Assembly: GCA_937907305.1 (NCBI GenBank)
Contig: CALERQ010000134.1
Location: 1-10,635, forward strand
Direction of reading: 5' to 3'
Source: an uncultured Clostridia bacterium
Lineage (GTDB): Bacteria; Bacillota; Clostridia; Oscillospirales; Ruminococcaceae
Length of the DNA: 10,635 nucleotides
The translations under genes were made by a program, and so were the position numbers. The notes under the pieces were generated by a model, which saw nothing but the letters and a program-made list of their open reading frames with translations, did not search any database and was not told the origin of the DNA. Within the stretch, counting starts at the first letter, position 1. Each line of letters starts with the position of its first letter. This document shows, piece by piece, positions 1-6,010 of the stretch.

Positions 1-73
1 TTGACCTTCTCAGTCAATTTCAAGTGAATGCTGTTCAATTTTCAAGGTGCATCTTGCTGTCTTACCCGACAGC
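1..73 (-). other. Leader region of a probable rRNA operon (gene lies off the left edge)
   Basis: Read on the minus strand, the segment below the promoter at 80-108 contains a hairpin (GCTGTC 68-73 paired with GACAGC 56-61), then CACCTTGAAAATTGAACAG. That string resembles the conserved leader/spacer found before 16S and 23S genes in Firmicutes (the B. subtilis equivalent reads CTTTGAAAACTAAACAA). The last minus-strand bases, AGAAGGTCAA, also resemble the usual 5' start of 23S rRNA (GGTCAAG...). No mature rRNA sequence can be confirmed inside the window, so whether a 16S or a 23S gene follows is open. Seen: the strings and hairpin. Recalled: the leader motif. Inferred: the rRNA operon. Confidence 0.6.
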
Positions 74-79
74 TTTTAT

Positions 80-142
80 ATCATACCACAGCGAAAAGCC
101 GGTGTCAATCATTTTTTTACGGTTTTCTTTTCTTTTTTTGCT
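80..142 (-). promoter_or_regulatory. Strong minus-strand promoter with A-rich UP-like element, probably rrn
   Basis: On the minus strand there is a perfect -35 TTGACA (103-108), a 17-bp spacer (86-102) and a -10 TATGAT (80-85). Immediately upstream (109-142) the minus strand is very rich in A runs, as in the UP elements of rRNA promoters. Predicted transcription starts near 73-74, at the base of the leader hairpin. Promoter strength, the UP-like tract and the leader motif together argue for an rRNA operon transcribed leftward. Confidence 0.7.
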
Positions 143-164
143 ATTGAAATACCCCCTTTATAAT
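135..164 (+). promoter_or_regulatory. Probable promoter of the GlpA-like redox operon
   Basis: A perfect -10 TATAAT lies at 159-164, about 55 bases before the first gene. The -35 is poor: only T-rich sequence (TTTTTG at 135-140, 18-bp spacing). The T-rich tract is shared with the A-rich upstream element of the divergent promoter. No operator dyad is obvious here. Confidence 0.4.
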
Positions 165-218
165 GGTATATTTGTGGTGGTTTTAACAATCTGTTTCTTT
201 CATTAAAAGGAGGAACCA

Positions 219-1685
219 ATGATGTATGATGTTGCTGTCATCGGCTGCGGGATAGTGGGCGCCGCTGCTGCCTACGAGCTGAGCCGGTACAACTGCCGCG
301 TGCTGGTGCTGGAGGCCAAAAACGATGTGGCCAATGTGACCACCAAAGCCAACAGCGCCATTCTGCACGCGGGATATGACCCCACCCCCGGCACCCTGAT
401 GGCCGAGACCAATGTGCGCGGCGTGGCGCTGGCCAAGGAGCTGTGCGAAAAGCTGGATGTGGAGCGGGAAGAGATCGGCTCGCTGGTGCTGGCCTTTGGT
501 GAGAAGGACGAACGCCACCTGGAGAAGCTTTACCGTCAGGGCCTGGAAAACGGCGTGCCGGGTATTGAGCTGCTGACCGCCGATGAAGTGCGTGCGCTGG
601 AACCGAATGTGAGCGATAAAGTGACCGCCGCGCTGTATGCCCCCACCGCCGCCATCGTAAGCCCGTGGGAATACGCGCTGGCGCTGGCTGAGACCGCTGT
701 GGTGAACGGCTGCGAGCTGCGGCTTTCCGCCCCCGTTACCGGCATAGACCGCACTGGAGAGGGCTATCGCCTGCATACCCCCAAGGGGGATTTTGAGGCG
801 CGGTACATTATAAATGCCGCCGGGCTGCACTGCGATAAGGTGCACGAAATGGTGGGCGGCACCGGCTTTACCGTGCGGGGCGTGCGTGGCGAATATTATA
901 TAATGGATAAATCGCAGGGGCATATGGTGGAGCATGTTATTTTCCAGTGTCCCAATGAAAAGGGCAAGGGCGTACTGGTTGCCCCCACCGTTCACGGGAA
1001 TTTGATCGTTGGACCCAGCGCCGATGCCGTGGAGGATGTGGAAAGCGTAGCCAATACCGCTTTTGGTTTGGAGGAAGTGCGCGCCGCGGCTGCCCGCAGC
1101 GTACCGGATCTCAACTATCGGGAGAGTATCCGCAATTTTTCCGGCGTGCGCTGCTATACCCAGCAGGAGGACTTTATCATAGAGGAATCCAGGCAGGCCC
1201 CCGGCTTTATCAATCTGGCCGGCATCCGTTCCCCGGGGCTTTCCGCCGCGCCTGCCATAGCGGAAAAAGCGGTGAAGCTGCTGCGGGGCTGCGGCCTGGA
1301 AACGGTAGAAAAAGAGCACTTTACCGATACCCGCAAGCGCACAGTGTTCCGGCACCTTTCCCCCAGGGAAAAGGCCGCTCTCATCAAGGAAAACCCGCTG
1401 TACGGCCGGGTTATCTGCCGGTGCGAGACTGTCACCGAGGGGGAGATCGTGGAGGCGCTGCACCGGCCCATCGTTCCTACCTCCATTGATGCCATCAAGC
1501 GGCGCTGCAATGCCGGCATGGGCCGCTGCCAGGGCGGCTTCTGCGGGCCGCGCGTGCACGAGATCATTGCCCGGGAGCTGGGCCTCCCCAAGGAGCAGGT
1601 GCTGATGGACGAGGAAGGCAGCTGGCTGCTGTGCGGCGAGACCAAGACCGGCTCCAATACCGAAAAAGGAGGCGACGCCCAATGA
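219..1685 (+). CDS. GlpA-like FAD-dependent oxidoreductase with C-terminal BFD-like [2Fe-2S] domain
   Basis: This 488-residue protein belongs to the DAO/GlpA group of FAD enzymes, like anaerobic glycerol-3-phosphate dehydrogenase GlpA and L-2-hydroxyglutarate oxidase LhgO. The N-terminal Rossmann motif GCGIVG is at residues 9-14, with an acidic residue (E32) ending beta-2. The flavin/substrate domain runs to about residue 355. A BFD-like domain follows (about 395-450), with C400-x-C402 and C437-x4-C442 as the expected cluster ligands; C430 is nearby. AGGAGG at 208-213 fits the ATG at 219, although the adjacent ATG at 222 is possible. The gene overlaps its neighbour by ATGA, so translation is probably coupled. 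The enzyme should feed electrons to the next two proteins. Whether the substrate is glycerol 3-phosphate or a 2-hydroxyacid cannot be decided; no glycerol kinase or facilitator is in view. Confidence 0.88.
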   Translation: MMYDVAVIGCGIVGAAAAYELSRYNCRVLVLEAKNDVANVTTKANSAILHAGYDPTPGTLMAETNVRGVALAKELCEKLDVEREEIGSLVLAFGEKDERHLEKLYRQGLENGVPGIELLTADEVRALEPNVSDKVTAALYAPTAAIVSPWEYALALAETAVVNGCELRLSAPVTGIDRTGEGYRLHTPKGDFEARYIINAAGLHCDKVHEMVGGTGFTVRGVRGEYYIMDKSQGHMVEHVIFQCPNEKGKGVLVAPTVHGNLIVGPSADAVEDVESVANTAFGLEEVRAAAARSVPDLNYRESIRNFSGVRCYTQQEDFIIEESRQAPGFINLAGIRSPGLSAAPAIAEKAVKLLRGCGLETVEKEHFTDTRKRTVFRHLSPREKAALIKENPLYGRVICRCETVTEGEIVEALHRPIVPTSIDAIKRRCNAGMGRCQGGFCGPRVHEIIARELGLPKEQVLMDEEGSWLLCGETKTGSNTEKGGDAQ

Positions 1686-2953
1686 AAAAATACGATGTCA
1701 TCGTCATCGGCGGCGGACCCGCCGGTTTGGCTGCCGCCTGCGCCGCCTGCGAAAAGGGCGCCAAGAAGGTCCTGGTCATTGAGCGGGACAAGGAGCTGGG
1801 CGGTATCCTCAATCAGTGCATCCACAATGGGTTTGGTCTGCACCGCTTTAAGGAGGAGCTGACCGGTCCCGAATACGCCGGGCGTTTTATTAAGCTGCTG
1901 CGGCAAACCAAGGCGGAAGTGATGCTGGATACCATGGTGGTGGAGATCACCGCCGACCGCCGGGTCTGCTGCATCAATACTGTGGATGGCTACCAGGAGC
2001 TGAAGGCCGGGGCTGTAGTGCTGGCCATGGGCTGCCGGGAACGCACCCGCGGGGCCATCGCCATTCCGGGCGACCGGCCCGCCGGTATTTTCACGGCCGG
2101 GGCGGCGCAGCGCTATGTCAATATGGAGGGCTACATGGTAGGCCGCCGGGTGGTTATTCTCGGCTCCGGCGATATCGGTCTTATCATGGCGCGCCGTATG
2201 ACGCTGGAGGGCGCCAAGGTGCTGGCCTGCGTGGAGCTCTGCCCCTATTCCAACGGGTTGAACCGCAATATCGTCCAGTGCCTGAATGATTACGATATCC
2301 CGCTTTATCTCAGCCATACCATTACCGATATTAAAGGCAAAGAGCGCGTCGAGCAGGTGGTCATCAGCCGGGTGGATGAGGCCCGCCGGCCCATCCCCGG
2401 CACCGAGCAGACCTTTGACTGCGATACCGTACTGCTTTCGGTCGGGCTTATCCCGGAAAACGAGCTGACCCGCGGCGCCGGCATCCCCATGGACCGCCGT
2501 ACCAACGGCGCTATCGTATACGAGAACATGGAGACCATGGCGCCGGGCATCTTTGCCTGCGGCAATGTGGTGCATGTGCATGACCTGGTGGATTTCGTTT
2601 CGGCCGAGAGTGAAAAGGCCGGGGCTGCCGCGGCCCGCTACGCCCTGGGCGAAGAGATCAGCGGCCGGTGCATTGAGCTGAAAAACGGCAATGCTGTCAA
2701 CTATACCGTACCCCAGCATATCCGGGTGGAGGGCGTGGATAAACTGTGCGAGGTATTCTTCCGGGTGAATAATGTCTACCGGGACCGGGTCATCACCGTG
2801 ACGGATGAAGCCGGTACACTGCTTTGCCGCTTCCCGCGGGAGCACATGGCCCCCGGCGAGATGGAAAAGATCGCCCTGCCCCGCCCTCTGCTGGAAAAGG
2901 CCGTGGGGAGCGTCACCATCTCTGTGATAGCAAAGGAGGAGGCTGACCTATGA
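1682..2953 (+). CDS. FAD/NAD(P)-dependent oxidoreductase (pyridine nucleotide-disulfide oxidoreductase fold)
   Basis: The 423-residue product has two dinucleotide-binding motifs: GGGPAG at residues 10-15 for FAD and GSGDIG at 161-166 for NAD(P). The late FAD-contact segment GIFACGNV is at about 289-296, where Asn replaces the common Asp, which I recall as normal for this subfamily. There is no redox CxxC of the thioredoxin reductase type, so electrons probably move flavin to flavin or to an Fe-S partner rather than through a disulfide. The start is the ATG inside the upstream stop (ATGA), with AAGGAGG at 1666-1672 at good spacing. An in-frame upstream ATG at 1631 would lie deep in the previous gene and lacks support. 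The order GlpA-like, this protein, DUF1667 is a known Firmicutes arrangement, taken to replace GlpABC. It should be a cytoplasmic subunit of that complex. Confidence 0.85.
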   Translation: MKKYDVIVIGGGPAGLAAACAACEKGAKKVLVIERDKELGGILNQCIHNGFGLHRFKEELTGPEYAGRFIKLLRQTKAEVMLDTMVVEITADRRVCCINTVDGYQELKAGAVVLAMGCRERTRGAIAIPGDRPAGIFTAGAAQRYVNMEGYMVGRRVVILGSGDIGLIMARRMTLEGAKVLACVELCPYSNGLNRNIVQCLNDYDIPLYLSHTITDIKGKERVEQVVISRVDEARRPIPGTEQTFDCDTVLLSVGLIPENELTRGAGIPMDRRTNGAIVYENMETMAPGIFACGNVVHVHDLVDFVSAESEKAGAAAARYALGEEISGRCIELKNGNAVNYTVPQHIRVEGVDKLCEVFFRVNNVYRDRVITVTDEAGTLLCRFPREHMAPGEMEKIALPRPLLEKAVGSVTISVIAKEEADL

Positions 2954-3300
2954 AACAGGAGCTTATCTGCATCGTGTGCCCCAAGGGCTGCCACCTGACC
3001 GCCGAGCAGACAGCGGAAGGCTGGCAGATCACAGGTTATGGCTGCCCGCGCGGGCAGCAGTATGGCGTGGCGGAGATGACCAACCCCACCCGGGTAGTCA
3101 CCTCCACGGTCCGGATCACCGGGGGCATCCACCCCCGCCTGCCGGTAAAAACCGATGGCGCACTGCCCCGTTCCCTGGTGGAGGAGGCTGTGCGGATGCT
3201 GGACACGGTGGAAGTAACCGCCCCGGTGACCTGCGGACAGGTCATCCTGGCTGATATCGGCGGCACGGGCATCAATTTTGTGGCCAGTCGGGATATGTAA
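2950..3300 (+). CDS. DUF1667 family protein, small iron-sulfur subunit
   Basis: This 116-residue protein has four N-terminal cysteines spaced C7-x2-C10-x3-C14-x17-C32, followed by PRGQQYG. This looks like a [4Fe-4S] site. The spacing, the later NPTR segment (residues 45-48) and the region up to about residue 85 recall the N-terminal Fe-S domain of molybdopterin oxidoreductases such as formate dehydrogenase H, without any cofactor domain after it. The start overlaps the upstream stop (ATGA), and AAAGGAGG at 2932-2939 supports it. It is last in the operon and just before a terminator. The likely role, an inference from context, is an electron-transfer subunit for the two flavoproteins. The family has no firmly established biochemistry that I know of. 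Confidence 0.82.
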   Translation: MKQELICIVCPKGCHLTAEQTAEGWQITGYGCPRGQQYGVAEMTNPTRVVTSTVRITGGIHPRLPVKTDGALPRSLVEEAVRMLDTVEVTAPVTCGQVILADIGGTGINFVASRDM

Positions 3301-3309
3301 ACTTTTCAC

Positions 3310-3341
3310 AAACGGGAAGGAGTCGATCCTTCCCGTTTTCG
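3310..3341 (+). terminator. Rho-independent terminator of the redox operon
   Basis: A perfect 11-bp stem pairs AACGGGAAGGA (3311-3321) with TCCTTCCCGTT (3327-3337) around a five-base loop, and one more A-T pair extends it. TTTTCGTT follows. It begins 10 bases after the DUF1667 stop codon. Confidence 0.93.
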
Positions 3342-3466
3342 TTATAAATTTGTCAGCCATACTAAGAATCCGTTAATTTATATAAAAAGTAAGGACTCCA
3401 TTTGTGAGCCAAAAGTCTTATGATATTTTTGCTATGAATTTTTCCCTAAATTAAATAGATTAGGTA

Positions 3467-3496
3467 TTGCACTTCCGATAGAAAATGTACTATAAT
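3467..3496 (+). promoter_or_regulatory. Promoter of the decarboxylase operon
   Basis: The -35 is TTGCAC (3467-3472), the spacer 18 bp, and the -10 a perfect TATAAT (3491-3496). The predicted start near 3503 gives a leader of about 120 bases before the oadA start codon. The stretch 3342-3466 between terminator and promoter is AT-rich with no gene or strong dyad. Confidence 0.7.
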
Positions 3497-3501
3497 ACCA
3501 A

Positions 3502-3515
3502 GGTAAGCGTTAAAT
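3502..3515 (+). promoter_or_regulatory. cre-like site (CcpA operator candidate) at the predicted start point
   Basis: GGTAAGCGTTAAAT matches the central part of the catabolite-responsive element consensus TGWNANCGNTNWCA, failing at three outer positions. It begins where transcription is predicted to start, a position at which CcpA binding would repress. The match is imperfect and CcpA is not in view, so this is a candidate only. Confidence 0.4.
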
Positions 3516-3517
3516 GG

Positions 3518-3553
3518 GAACATAACGGATTATGTTCGGCGTATTCCGTTTTT
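3518..3553 (+). promoter_or_regulatory. Inverted repeat / possible alternative hairpins in the decarboxylase leader
   Basis: GAACATAA (3518-3525) and TTATGTTC (3530-3537) form a perfect 8-bp inverted repeat around CGGA. A competing 6-bp stem, AACGGA (3524-3529) with TCCGTT (3545-3550), overlaps it and runs into five Ts (3549-3553), resembling a weak attenuator. The first repeat could equally be a DNA operator for a dimeric regulator. The remaining leader to 3608 shows no known riboswitch. Confidence 0.45.
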
Positions 3554-3621
3554 CCCCACCGCGTCATTCCTATTCTGTATTAAAACTGATGCCGGAAACT
3601 AAAACCGCAGGAGGGATTGCC

Positions 3622-5010
3622 ATGAAGAAAACCGTAAAGTTCACCGAGACTGTGCTGCGCGATGCCAACCAGTCCCTGATCGCGACCCGTATGGCGTTTG
3701 ATGAGTTCGAGCCGATCCTGAGCGAGCTGGATAACGCCGGGTACTATTCGCTGGAGTGCTGGGGCGGCGCCACCTTTGATAGCTGCCTGCGCTACCTCAA
3801 TGAAGATCCCTGGGAGCGTCTGCGCAAGATAAAGAAGGCCTGCCCCAAGACCCCGCTGCAGATGCTGCTGCGCGGCCAGAACCTGCTGGGCTACAAGCAC
3901 TACCCCGATGATGTGGTACGCATGTTCGTACGCAAATCGGTGGAAAACGGCATTGATATCATCCGTATCTTCGATGCTCTCAACGATATCCGCAATATCG
4001 AAGTGGCCGTGGATGAGACCCTGAAGTGCGGTGCCATCGCTTCCGGCTGCATCTGCTATACCATCAGCCCCATTCATAACCTGGAAAGCTATGTGAAGCT
4101 GGCCAAGGAGATCGAGGCGCTGGGCGTTCAGTCCATCTGCGTCAAGGATATGGCCGGCATTATGAGCCCGAAGGAGGCCTATGACCTCGTGACCGCGCTC
4201 AAGAAAGAGATCAAAGTTCCCATCGTCATCCATACCCACAATACCACGGGCCTGGGCCCCATGACACTGATGAAGGCCGTGGAAGCCGGCGCCGATGTTA
4301 TCGATACCGCCATTTCCTGCTTCTCCGGCGGCACCAGCCAGCCCCCCACGGAGACCCTCGTCTATGCCCTGCGTGAAATGGGCTACGAGATTTCTGTTAA
4401 GGAAGATGTCGCCAAAAAGATCAACGACTTCTTCAAGCCCGTGCGTGCCAAATATCTCGCAAACGGTCTTTTGAACCCTGTTGTTATGGGCAACGCCACC
4501 GATGCTCTCATTTATCAGGTTCCGGGCGGCATGCTCTCCAACCTGGTGGCCCAGCTCACCGCGCAGAAGGCGCTGGACAAGCTGGATGCCGTTCTGCTGG
4601 AAGTACCGAAGGTACGCAAAGATCTTGGTTATCCTCCGCTCGTTACGCCCATGAGCCAGATGGTCGGTGTTCAGGCCACGGTAAATGTGCTGACCGGCGG
4701 ACGCTATAAGAATGTTTCCAAAGAGATCAAAGCCTATGTCAAAGGCGAGTATGGCCGCGCTCCGGGCAAGATAGACCCCGAAGTACAGAAGCTGGTGCTG
4801 GGTGACGAAAAGCCCATTACCCAGCGCTACGCCGACCTGCTGGAGCCCGGCTTTGAGAAAGCCAAGCGGGAGCTGGGAGAGCGTGCCCACAGCGATGAGG
4901 ATGTTCTTTCCTACATTGCCTTCCCCGCGCAGGCGGAGGCTTTCTTTGAGAAGCGTGACCGCAAAGAGGATGATAACGAAATTCACTTTTCTATCCGTGA
5001 GGTAAAATAA
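3622..5010 (+). CDS. oadA: Oxaloacetate decarboxylase alpha-type carboxyltransferase subunit, lacking biotin domain
   Basis: This cytoplasmic subunit should move CO2 from a keto acid, most likely oxaloacetate, to biotin on the separate carrier protein. The 462-residue product starts at the ATG preceded by AGGAGGG (3609-3615); an in-frame ATG at 3532 lies in the leader and has no comparable site. The HMGL-like TIM barrel shows RDANQS at residues 13-18, ECWGGATFD at 45-53, the family lysine in KDMAG (K175) and the metal-binding HTH at 204-206. The PYC_OADA domain follows to the C-terminus with VPGGM near 300. It stops where Klebsiella-type OadA would continue into an Ala/Pro linker and biotin domain; those are encoded at 5584-5991. 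The fold also occurs in pyruvate carboxylase and transcarboxylase 5S, but the membrane subunits downstream favour a sodium-pumping decarboxylase. Confidence 0.9.
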   Translation: MKKTVKFTETVLRDANQSLIATRMAFDEFEPILSELDNAGYYSLECWGGATFDSCLRYLNEDPWERLRKIKKACPKTPLQMLLRGQNLLGYKHYPDDVVRMFVRKSVENGIDIIRIFDALNDIRNIEVAVDETLKCGAIASGCICYTISPIHNLESYVKLAKEIEALGVQSICVKDMAGIMSPKEAYDLVTALKKEIKVPIVIHTHNTTGLGPMTLMKAVEAGADVIDTAISCFSGGTSQPPTETLVYALREMGYEISVKEDVAKKINDFFKPVRAKYLANGLLNPVVMGNATDALIYQVPGGMLSNLVAQLTAQKALDKLDAVLLEVPKVRKDLGYPPLVTPMSQMVGVQATVNVLTGGRYKNVSKEIKAYVKGEYGRAPGKIDPEVQKLVLGDEKPITQRYADLLEPGFEKAKRELGERAHSDEDVLSYIAFPAQAEAFFEKRDRKEDDNEIHFSIREVK

Positions 5011-5032
5011 CACAAGAAGGAGGTAAAGACTG

Positions 5033-5560
5033 ATGTTAGTACAAATGTTGACCGAGCGCGTAGCCAACGGCGGCAGCTACAACCTGACCTTTGGCGAATC
5101 GCTCACCATGTCCGGCATCGGCATCCTGGTCGTATTTATGGAGCTGGTTATTCTGGCCCTCATCGTACTGCTGATGGGTAAGATCATTCCTGCACTGACC
5201 GGAAAAAAAGGTAACGCGGCACCCGCTGCCAAAGCCGCTCCCGCTGCTGCGCCTGCTCCCAAGGCTGCTGCACCGGCGGCTGCCGTGCGTACCCTCGTGG
5301 CCGGCTACAATGTTCTGAAGCCTGTTCTGGCCCTGTGCGGCGTGGATGAGCCCACCGCTGCCATGGTCATGGCGATCACCGCTGATAAGCTGGGAACGCA
5401 GCCCTCTGAGCTGTCTTTCCGTGCGATCCGCGCCATCGAGCTGCCTGAGAATCTGGGCGGCCTGAAGCCCGAGGAGGCTGCTGAGCTGGTTTCCAAGTGC
5501 GCCACCGAAAACGGCTTTACGCTGGATACCGTCACCATCAAATCCATCAAAGCTTGCTAA
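5033..5560 (+). CDS. OadG/MmdD-like small membrane-anchor subunit of sodium-pumping decarboxylase
   Basis: The 175-residue product has one N-terminal membrane segment (about residues 26-49), an Ala/Pro/Lys linker (about 61-84) and a C-terminal domain. This layout fits the gamma/delta subunits that hold the carboxyltransferase and biotin carrier at the membrane beta subunit. The C-terminal region contains two ungapped 29-residue repeats, 107-135 and 147-175, each with an AA pair, a central Gly and an ending like FRAIRAI or IKSIKAC. Single copies of a similar element are what I recall in MmdD-like proteins. The histidine-rich zinc-binding tail of Klebsiella OadG is absent. AAGGAGGT at 5017-5024 supports the start, 22 bases after oadA. 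Family placement is firm; the choice between OadG and MmdD naming is not. Confidence 0.8.
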   Translation: MLVQMLTERVANGGSYNLTFGESLTMSGIGILVVFMELVILALIVLLMGKIIPALTGKKGNAAPAAKAAPAAAPAPKAAAPAAAVRTLVAGYNVLKPVLALCGVDEPTAAMVMAITADKLGTQPSELSFRAIRAIELPENLGGLKPEEAAELVSKCATENGFTLDTVTIKSIKAC

Positions 5561-5583
5561 TTTTTAGAGGAGGAAAAAACCAA

Positions 5584-5991
5584 ATGGCCAAGTATGTTGT
5601 TACTCTCAACGGCAAGAACTATGAAGTAGAAGTTGAGAAGAATACTGCTAAGATCACCAATACCACCGCGGCTGCCGCTCCTGCTGCTGCACCCGCTCCC
5701 AAGGCTGCTCCTGCTCCCGCACCTGCAGCTGCTCCCGCCCCCGCTCCTGCTCCCGCTCCCGTAGCGGCTGCTCCCGCCGGCGGCGCCAATGTTACCGCCC
5801 CCATGCCCGGCACTGTACTTAATGTGGTCGCTCCTGTTGGCACCGCTGTAAAGGCCGGCGATGTCATTCTGATTTTGGAGGCTATGAAGATGGAAAACGA
5901 TATCGTCGCTCCCTGCGATGGTACTGTTGCTTCCGTTGCTGCCAAGGGCACTTCTGTTAACACTGATGATGTTCTGGCTACTCTTTCTTGA
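5584..5991 (+). CDS. Biotin carboxyl carrier protein of the decarboxylase (gamma/MmdC-type)
   Basis: This 135-residue protein carries CO2 on biotin between the alpha and beta subunits. It has a short N-terminal segment (1-26), a long Ala/Pro linker (about 28-66) as a flexible arm, and a biotinyl domain (about 68-135). The biotin acceptor is K102 in EAMKMEND, 33 residues from the end, as usual for the family. The start at 5584 is set by AGAGGAGG (5566-5573) and by homology beginning MAKYVVTLNG; a longer in-frame reading from 5497 overlaps the upstream gene and lacks support. A separate carrier is typical of methylmalonyl-CoA and glutaconyl-CoA decarboxylases, whereas classical OadA carries it fused. 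A biotin ligase must act in trans; none is in the window. Confidence 0.93.
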   Translation: MAKYVVTLNGKNYEVEVEKNTAKITNTTAAAAPAAAPAPKAAPAPAPAAAPAPAPAPAPVAAAPAGGANVTAPMPGTVLNVVAPVGTAVKAGDVILILEAMKMENDIVAPCDGTVASVAAKGTSVNTDDVLATLS

Positions 5992-6010
5992 TAGAGGGAG
6001 GACAAACTGA

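Noticed and set aside
56..77. Hairpin followed by TTTT read as a plus-strand terminator
   Set aside because: Only six base pairs, and the better reading is the 5' hairpin of the minus-strand leader, since nothing is expected to transcribe rightward from the left edge.
183..2845. Long open frames on the minus strand opposite the redox genes
   Set aside because: They mirror strong codon bias of clearly homologous plus-strand genes, lack ribosome binding sites and show no recognisable domain.
3390..3420. Imperfect stem TAAGGACT with AGTCTTA upstream of the decarboxylase promoter
   Set aside because: Bulged, long loop and AT-rich setting; likely chance.
5657..5781. Repetitive Ala/Pro-coding DNA as a tandem repeat or CRISPR-like array
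   Set aside because: It encodes the flexible linker of the biotin carrier, a standard feature, with irregular codon-level repetition only.
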